DNA from: Craspedostauros australis
Taxonomy: Eukaryota; Bacillariophyta; Bacillariophyceae; Mastogloiales; Achnanthaceae
DNA length: 64,000 nucleotides
Direction: 5' to 3'
Assembly (NCBI GenBank): GCA_026770025.1
Contig: JAMXDE010000014.1
Coordinates: forward strand, 1-64,000
The notes under the pieces are model-generated. The model did not search any database. It had not been told where the DNA came from and saw only the letters and a program-made list of their open reading frames with translations. Both the position numbers and the translations under genes were made by a program. Position 1 is the stretch's first letter. Every line of letters starts with the position of its first letter. Below, piece by piece: positions 58,102 through 64,000 of this stretch.

Positions 58102-60528
58102 ATGATCGCGAGGCTTTTGGTTCGGACAGCCCGTGGCAGCAGCCGAGGTTCTGCAGGAGCGTTGAGGATCGCCGGAGATACTACTGGTATTACTGATGTC
58201 CATCTTACTCGTAAACCAAGCGCCCTTCTTCGAAACCAGCATGCTGGAGCACAGCTGCATGCGAGAGCAGAAAGACATTTGCAACAACTATGGGTGTCAC
58301 GGAGACTGTCAACAACTGCTTCGACGACCATGAGTCCCTCTGCCACCACTAGGAACACTGCGAGCAAGGGCACGCACCAGACTGAGGGGCCGACTCGGCT
58401 GTGGCTGGATCCCAGCCTCCCGTTAAAGGAGCGTGTAAGGAGGTACATGGCCAGAGAACTGGGGATGCTGCATCCTCTCGATGTTGCCATCGCTTCGGTG
58501 GATCTCATCCGCGAGTGCGGGAAGAAGAGGTCCTTCGAGGGGATGCAGCACGCCCGCGATATCCTCGATCGGTTGCTGGAGGAGAAGAGGTTCGTCAATC
58601 AGCAAGCGGGACGAGAGCAGGTCATCGTGCCCGCCAAGGTCTTCCAAACGATCATGTACGGTTGGTCCAACCAGGCAGGTCGCGTCAAGTTTGCCACGGA
58701 GCGGATGAGGGAGATCTTGTCCATCATGGTAGAGGAACACGAATATGACGTGAAGGTGTCCAAGCTTCGCAACAAGGACGGAGGTGAAACAGCGGAGGGG
58801 AAATCGTCTTCCATTAGCGTGAACGCTAATGCCAGCACTGATGCGACGACAAGCACTGACTCTGACAACGAGCCACATGCAGACATTGATGTGTACGAGG
58901 CATCCACTTGCCAGCCCACCACTGACACGTACAACACGCTCATCCAGGGCCTTGCTCAGGCTTCGTACCGTTCCATCAGCGCGGCAGTGGAAGCCGAGAA
59001 GGTCTTGCAGCGCATGAGCAGGGTCAACCGGACTCACGGGTGGCACACGAAGCCGAACACAAAGTCGTACTCCCTCGTCATCAACGCCTACGCTCGGACG
59101 CGTCACAGCACGTGCGGAGACAGGGCCGAGGCATTGCTGCAGCGCATGATCCAAGCGCACCACCAGGAGAAGCTCCTGTACAAGGAGAAATTCGGCCATG
59201 AATACGATCCCATCATCCCCACCAACAACAGACGTCAGATCGTGACTCCGAACGCCGTCATATATTCGGCAGCGATACATGCGCACGCGCAGAGTGGTGC
59301 TTCCGGGTATGGCGCCAAGGTGCTGACGCTGTTGCTCCAGTTCCTTCAAGCCGATGGAATTCGTGCGCCTCCCGACTCCGCCCTCTTCACGAGTGCCATC
59401 GACGCATTTGCCACGTTGGCTCATAAATCAAAATCCGAGAAAAACCGAATTGCTTCAGCAAAACGTGCGGAGGAGATCCTCCTTATGCTTGTGGACGAAA
59501 TCAAGCAACGCAGTGACGGCAGCAACGGCACCGTTAACGAGAGCGGGTTATCATCCTTGCGTGGAGATATCCGACCATTCAATGCGTGCATCAAGGCGTG
59601 GGCGAACACTGATACTCATGACTCGGCGATGCAAGCCGAACGTGTTTTGCACCAGATGTACGATTCCTCAAAACAGCAGCTCACGGGCGTGGAGCCGAAT
59701 ACAGTGTCGTTTAACATAGTCCTGCAGGCATGGGCCAAAGCAGCAAGGAAAGACCCGGGGGCACCTGGAAAGGCCGACGAATTGCTGCGCGTCTTGATCT
59801 CCCAACAGTACCCGACAGCGACAGACAGCGCAGCCGATGTCTCGGACGGGCCAAGTGTATCCTCACAGATCCACCCTGATATCCAATCCTACACCACCGT
59901 GATGAATGCTCATGCTCAATCCGAGCATCCCAACAAGACCGCCAACGCGCGGCGCATATTGCCGGAGCTCATCTCCACATTCAGCGGCCACGATGACACC
60001 ACCATCACCTCCATCCCATTCACCGTCGTCCTCAATGCGGCCGCGCACAGCGACAAAGGGAGTGCATCCGGTGCAAACGTCGTCGATGAGTTTGGCATGT
60101 ACACGGAGGCCAACGACGATCCGTACGAGATCGCAATGCAAACCTATCAGGAGCTCCAGGACGATCTGTACGAGATCGGCGTGTCGCCAGATCATATCGC
60201 ATACGCCACGATGTTGGAAGTGGTGTGGCGGCATACCGCGGATTCTTCGATCGAACGCAAACAGAGGATCGAGCAGGTGTTCCACGATGCCTGCAGCAGC
60301 GGTCAAGTGAGCGCGCTGGTTGTGCGCGCCTTGATGAAGGCTTGCGAATCGCACGGCAGGGTCCAAGAGCTGCTGCAAACGAGGTTGCCCCTCGACCAGA
60401 TCGATACAGTTGGCATGCTTCCCGCCGCGTGGACGAATAACGTTCCAGCGCAATTCCGGCGGATTCAAGAAGATAGCCGGAAGCGGTCGAAGCAGCGAAA
60501 GCAACCGCAGCAAAAACAACAAAGATAG
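58102..60528 (+). CDS. Pentatricopeptide repeat (PPR) protein, probably organellar
   Basis: A single exon encodes 808 residues starting at an ATG. The first 75 residues (MIARLLVRTARGSSRG... RRLSTTAST) are rich in Arg, Ser and Ala without acids, as in a mitochondrial presequence. PPR-type helical repeats are seen at about residues 271 (PTTDTYNTLIQGLAQA), 316 (PNTKSYSLVINAYART), 381 (PNAVIYSAAIHAHAQSG), 490 (RPFNACIKAWANT), 530 (PNTVSFNIVLQAWAKA), 590 (PDIQSYTTVMNAHAQS) and 695 (PDHIAYATMLEVVWRH). Insertions between repeats are long, as in other stramenopile PPR proteins. The tail is Lys/Gln-rich. Family role: sequence-specific binding and processing of organelle RNA. The target is unknown. Confidence 0.9.
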   Translation: MIARLLVRTARGSSRGSAGALRIAGDTTGITDVHLTRKPSALLRNQHAGAQLHARAERHLQQLWVSRRLSTTASTTMSPSATTRNTASKGTHQTEGPTRLWLDPSLPLKERVRRYMARELGMLHPLDVAIASVDLIRECGKKRSFEGMQHARDILDRLLEEKRFVNQQAGREQVIVPAKVFQTIMYGWSNQAGRVKFATERMREILSIMVEEHEYDVKVSKLRNKDGGETAEGKSSSISVNANASTDATTSTDSDNEPHADIDVYEASTCQPTTDTYNTLIQGLAQASYRSISAAVEAEKVLQRMSRVNRTHGWHTKPNTKSYSLVINAYARTRHSTCGDRAEALLQRMIQAHHQEKLLYKEKFGHEYDPIIPTNNRRQIVTPNAVIYSAAIHAHAQSGASGYGAKVLTLLLQFLQADGIRAPPDSALFTSAIDAFATLAHKSKSEKNRIASAKRAEEILLMLVDEIKQRSDGSNGTVNESGLSSLRGDIRPFNACIKAWANTDTHDSAMQAERVLHQMYDSSKQQLTGVEPNTVSFNIVLQAWAKAARKDPGAPGKADELLRVLISQQYPTATDSAADVSDGPSVSSQIHPDIQSYTTVMNAHAQSEHPNKTANARRILPELISTFSGHDDTTITSIPFTVVLNAAAHSDKGSASGANVVDEFGMYTEANDDPYEIAMQTYQELQDDLYEIGVSPDHIAYATMLEVVWRHTADSSIERKQRIEQVFHDACSSGQVSALVVRALMKACESHGRVQELLQTRLPLDQIDTVGMLPAAWTNNVPAQFRRIQEDSRKRSKQRKQPQQKQQR

Positions 60529-60770
60529 ACACAGTAAAGAACTGAACGGCGCACCAACTAGTCGTCACAACGATCACACCATAAGTAGTTCTATGACCGC
60601 CATCTCACTGTGAAGGGGTACACTGCTAGAACTGCGATAGAGCAGAGAAGCAGTATAATATGAACGAGGACTCTATAGGAATGTTCGACCGCTGTGTACT
60701 CGTACGCTGGACTCCTATGGTTTCTTGTCCTTCCAAGGCAACCGTCGAAGACAATTCGTCACGACGCACA
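60529..60770. other. Convergent intergenic spacer
   Basis: About 240 bases separate the PPR stop from the capping-protein stop. Nothing else is seen. Confidence 0.5.
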
Positions 60771-61475
60771 CTACTTGGTCGTCTCCCGCAGAGTCCGGAC
60801 GTTGCGATGCGCTATGACATCCCAGTTCATTCTGGTCTTGGTGACTGGAAGGATCTTGCGCACATCCCGCATCCGCACGGCGGCATTGTCCGGCACAGAG
60901 GCCGCATAGCCCAAGGTGGAATGCTCAAAATCCGCCATCGCCTTGACCACAGCCTTGGCCAGCGTGGGGCATTCCGTGGAAGTCGTGACGGTCTGCGCGG
61001 CAAGCTTGCGTGTGGTGCGCAGCTGGCAGTTGCAGTTCTCGTAGGTGTAGCTGTGCACGTCCATGACGGCGGACACGGTGGCGGAAGTGTCCGAATCCGC
61101 GACGATGTCCCACGAGCCCTTGAGCATGGCGCTGTGCTGGTTGTTCGTGTCATCGTGGGAGACGGTCGTGAGGAGCTTGAGGGCGTTGCCGGAGCTGCCG
61201 TCGAAGCGGAACGTCGTGCTGACGTTGGGTTTTCGGTTGAAGACAGCCTGCTGGTCACCCTCCAGCTCTGCGCTGAGCTCCTTGGCGAGCGGGTGATCTG
61301 GCACGGCTGCCTGACCCTGGTCGATGCCCTTCTCAGCTCTGGCGGCCTCGAGCCAACCGTCCGAGAGCGTGAACTTGCCCACGCTCTGCATCTTCTGGAT
61401 GGCCTCTGCCACAGCGTCGAACTGTCCTGGCGCGGAGGCCGCCAGCATCGTCTTCACGGCTTCTTCCGGTGTCAT
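60771..61475 (-). CDS. CAPZA: F-actin-capping protein subunit alpha
   Basis: 234 residues were counted from the first ATG; the frame continues upstream without an ATG to 61547, so a short upstream exon is possible. The N-terminal MTPEEAVKTMLAASAPGQF matches the family's opening helix (EEKVRIAAKFI.HAPPGEF type). The C-terminal hallmarks are clear: DVHSYTYENCNCQLRTTRKL, followed by a helix and then VRKILPVTKTRMNWDVIAH, the family's RRxLPVTRTKxDWxK signature. As a heterodimer with the beta subunit it caps barbed ends of actin filaments in the cytoplasm. It is slightly shorter than animal CapZ alpha (about 286 residues) because the central region is compact. The beta subunit is not in the window. 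Confidence 0.82.
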   Translation of the reverse strand: MTPEEAVKTMLAASAPGQFDAVAEAIQKMQSVGKFTLSDGWLEAARAEKGIDQGQAAVPDHPLAKELSAELEGDQQAVFNRKPNVSTTFRFDGSSGNALKLLTTVSHDDTNNQHSAMLKGSWDIVADSDTSATVSAVMDVHSYTYENCNCQLRTTRKLAAQTVTTSTECPTLAKAVVKAMADFEHSTLGYAASVPDNAAVRMRDVRKILPVTKTRMNWDVIAHRNVRTLRETTK

Positions 61476-62235
61476 CGTGCGAGAGTTCAAGCCTGAATTA
61501 TGTACAGAGCAGTCGAGAATAGAGTCGGGAATAGTAGTACCATCCACGTATAATAGATTGTAGAGCGGTCGTATGAGGGGATGAACTCAGCCCATCAACT
61601 GTTTCATGAGCCGCCTCTCCTTGTCGACTCGTTTTCTCTCCCCGGTTTTTGGCTTCGATGTGACTGCGATCCTCTTTGCCGAACACGATCATGTCTCCAC
61701 AAGATCCTTTTTTCCAAGATTGGATGACTTACGGGAATGGACTCACTCGATTGGTTCAAATCACAAAGCCCGCCAACACCAACCGATCAAGTTCGATTTT
61801 TTGTGGTGTGAAAACAAAACTGCGCAATGGCGGGCGGGTGGTCGACGGCCCATCAATGAACCATCACCGACAAAGACAATCCCAAGAGAGCCGACAAAGT
61901 GGAGAGGATCATCATCGTCATCATCGTTAACATACTCGTCCTGGTGCTGCCACTATCGGCCTCATCTTCTCCAAACAAGCTTCTGGGTCATCACTCTGCG
62001 TCGATTCAACAGCCAACGTTGGAAGTCAGTCGCAACATATTGGTGGACAGAGAGAGAGAGAGAGAGAGCAAGGAAGTACTCCAACTTCAGTTGCCGTAAC
62101 AACTGCAGTAGTATCGCGTATCCAACCAAGGCCTGCGCTTTCATTCATACCCCCGGCCGTTGACGTTATTACTCTACTTGTCGACACACTTGCCGACACA
62201 CTTGCACGCATTCACACAAGCAGATACAATCAATC
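61476..62235. other. Divergent intergenic region with (GA)n repeat
   Basis: 760 bases lie between the capping protein (minus) and U2A' (plus). It contains a (GA)n run at 62049-62068 and no supported gene. Confidence 0.5.
62049..62068. repeat. (AG)n microsatellite
   Basis: Ten AG dinucleotides lie upstream of the U2A' gene. Confidence 0.95.
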
Positions 62236-63405
62236 ATGAGACTCTCCGCAGAACTCATCGGATCGTCGGAACAGCGGACGAACCCGCTTGGGGAACGTGA
62301 GCTGGTGCTGCGTGGCCTGGCCATCCCGTCCATCGAGCATCTCGCCGTCACTCAGGACGCCTTCGATGCCATCGACTTCACCGACAACAGGCTGCAGCGG
62401 CTCGACAACTTCCCGCGATTACAGCGCCTTGCCTCGCTCAACTGCATGGGCAACAGCATCACATCCATCGACGCGGACAACATAAGGAAGAACGTTGCCA
62501 ACCTCACCTACATCAATCTCTGCAACAACAACATATCCGCGCTGCATGAGGTCGTCAACCTTGGCCAGGCCTGCGAGAAGCTCCAAGTCCTCAGCCTTCA
62601 TGGCAATCCTGTCACTCGTAAGTTACTCGTCGCTTTCGTCTCTTCTCTTCCATTGACCTGCGTGGTTGATCGGCCTGCTTGTCAGCCTGTCCCGTCAGTC
62701 TCCCAATGTCGGGGGTGGCCCGATTGCTGATTGCTGATGGCTGATGCATGACGCACTTATAGCTGTGTTGTGCGGGTAGGCCACAAGTCACAAGATCTCT
62801 CTGTTCTCGACTGCAGGCAGGGCATAGTTTCAACCATGGGAACTTCTAGTCGTATGAATGGCTCCGTATTATCACCAACTGTGTCGGTACAGGTCAATCA
62901 CTCTCTCACATCAATTCACCCATACATCAATCCATCCATCCATCTAATCGCATTTCAATAAACAGGACGACAGCACTACAGGCTGTACACAATAAATCAA
63001 ATACCGTCGTTGAAGACATTGGACTACATAAAAATCAGCAAGTCAGAGCGGCAGCGGGCGGAGCGACTTGCCAAGAGCGCCGCAGGTGCGGCCCTGGAGA
63101 GCGACGTGCAAGGGGAAGCCCGCGAGGCCGCCAAGAACGGCGTCAAGACCTTTGTGCCCGGTGAGGGCGGGTCCGCGGAAGAATCCTTCGTCACCAACTT
63201 CACGCAGGAACAGAAGGACCAGATCCGCCAGATGGTTGCCAACGCCGACTCCGCCACGCAGATCGAGGAGATTGAGCAATCCGTCAAGAGGGGTGTGTTC
63301 CCGGAATCATTTCTCAATCTCATACCAGAGGAGGAATCAAAGAAGCGAAGCTCCGAGGACGACGGCGGCTCCAAGAAGAAGAAAAAGAAGAAGTCCAAGC
63401 ATTGA
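62236..63405 (+). CDS. SNRPA1: U2 small nuclear ribonucleoprotein A' (U2A')
   Basis: Exons are 62236-62617 and 62966-63405 with a 348-base phase-1 intron; the product is 273 residues. The N-terminus MRLSAELIGSSEQRTNPLGE, then ELVLRGLAIPSIEHLAVTQD and FDAIDFTDNRLQRLDNFPRL are typical of U2A' leucine-rich repeats. Splicing joins LSLHGNPVTR to RQHYRLYTINQIPSLKTLDY, the LRR cap with the conserved HYRLY motif. A helical region with a conserved TF.PG-like block (KTFVPGEGG) and a Lys-rich tail (SKKKKKKKSKH) follow. The protein binds U2B'' and U2 snRNA stem-loop IV in the nucleus, acting in branch-point recognition. The sequence is complete and of normal length. Confidence 0.96.
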
Positions 63406-63809
63406 TGTGGCAGTACGACTATTGTTCCACACCATTGTGCAGTATCCCACACTACCTTTTGGCCTGCTCGTGCAAGACTAATACTATCCTCTGGATCGCC
63501 AAGGGATAATGCGACGCATCCAAGATCTCTCGAGATGTTGACAATGGAGGCATGGAATGCCAAGAAAGACCCTTTGATGGAACATCCATCGCGGCTCACA
63601 ACTACAATAGTACCCTGCACAATGAAGTACTTTACTTTACTGGTGCCTCATCGACTCAATGTTTTGAATGTGTGCATGTGGCATCGTGACAGGTCATCTC
63701 CCAGGCTTCCTCTCGGTTTCGTGCCATCGCCTCATGTTGCACAAACAATCAAGCACGTAAGTACTCTATCTCCAGATGTGATACGAAATGGCACTACAAC
63801 ACGGTTCAT
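63406..63809. other. Convergent intergenic spacer
   Basis: 404 bases lie between the U2A' stop and the GPN1-like stop. No feature is recognised. Confidence 0.5.
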
Positions 63810-64000
63810 TCATTCTCCGCCCTGCATGTCCTGCTGCATTCGTCGCACTTCGGCTCTGGAGATGGCCTTCTTCTTGGCCTCCTGCTCTTCGATGCGGTAC
63901 TTGATGTCCTCCAGGTATTCCTCAAAGTCGGCGGTCGCCGCATTCTGGATGATCTGCCAAAAGTCCGATATCCCATCCCCCGTCACGGCTGACACGCCGC
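63810..64000 (-). CDS. GPN1: GPN-loop GTPase 1-like protein, C-terminal fragment
   Basis: Only the last about 63 residues are in the window; the rest lies beyond the right edge. They begin GVSAVTGDGISDFWQIIQNA, matching the G5-type SAxTG motif and following helix of GPN1/XAB1 GTPases. A charged helical tail (EEYLEDIKYRIEEQEAKKKA) ends in a stop at 63810. GPN1 is a cytoplasmic GTPase required for assembly and nuclear import of RNA polymerase II. The call rests on a short fragment; another P-loop GTPase with a SAVTG motif is possible. Confidence 0.6.
   Translation of the reverse strand, partial: GVSAVTGDGISDFWQIIQNAATADFEEYLEDIKYRIEEQEAKKKAISRAEVRRMQQDMQGGE

Noticed and set aside
58423-59424. 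333-codon minus frame opposite the PPR gene
   Set aside because: Antisense shadow; the plus strand shows repeated PPR motifs.
1-64000. tRNA, rRNA, transposase or reverse transcriptase sequences
   Set aside because: Looked for characteristic motifs while reading and saw none; a covariance-model scan would be needed to exclude small RNAs.

Overview
The window is nuclear DNA from a photosynthetic eukaryote with a red-lineage secondary plastid, most likely a diatom or close stramenopile. Three genes encode proteins whose signal peptides end in an ASAFAP-like motif (LON-domain protein, HCF136, rubredoxin), which is the signature of import into a four-membrane plastid. Spliceosomal introns with GT..AG ends are present, and ordinary eukaryotic housekeeping genes occur (COX15, GRP94, U2A', F-actin capping alpha, a PPR protein, a GPN1-like GTPase). 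No prokaryotic operon, tRNA, rRNA or CRISPR array was seen. The species cannot be named from the sequence alone.

Region 1 (1-23782, minus strand) is the outstanding feature. It is one apparently uninterrupted reading frame of at least 7,927 codons that runs off the left edge. It encodes a secreted protein with a signal peptide, a Cys-rich N-terminus, and a domain resembling the bacterial 'choice-of-anchor A' adhesin domain. These are followed by 15 copies of a Cys-containing module (about 140 residues) separated by Thr-Ser-Gly-Pro tetrapeptide arrays. The arrays get longer toward the C-terminus. The tetrapeptide is nearly invariant as protein, but its codons are shuffled among synonyms, which identifies the coding strand and frame. 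Recent tandem duplications of about 1 kb are visible at 13.3-18.4 kb.

Region 2 (26.1-44 kb) carries a plastid LON-domain protein, a secreted or membrane-anchored prolyl-4-hydroxylase-like enzyme with C-terminal ankyrin repeats, and a coiled-coil single-TM protein. It continues with a one-chain aconitase X, mitochondrial heme A synthase COX15, plastid photosystem II assembly factor HCF136 with a Tat-type lumenal signal, and a second coiled-coil/TM protein paralogous to the first.

Region 3 (44.8-64 kb) carries the ER chaperone GRP94 (its signal-peptide exon was resolved), a 2,057-residue protein with three helicase-associated (HA) domains in Ala/Thr/Pro-rich sequence, and a plastid membrane-anchored rubredoxin. 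After these come an organellar PPR protein, F-actin capping protein alpha, U2 snRNP A', and the C-terminus of a GPN1-like GTPase at the right edge.

The genes do not form one pathway. Plastid, mitochondrial, ER, cytoskeletal and splicing genes are interleaved as expected in a compact protist genome. One possible but unproven link is that a secretory prolyl hydroxylase lies in the same neighbourhood as a giant secreted protein that is about one quarter proline in its linkers.
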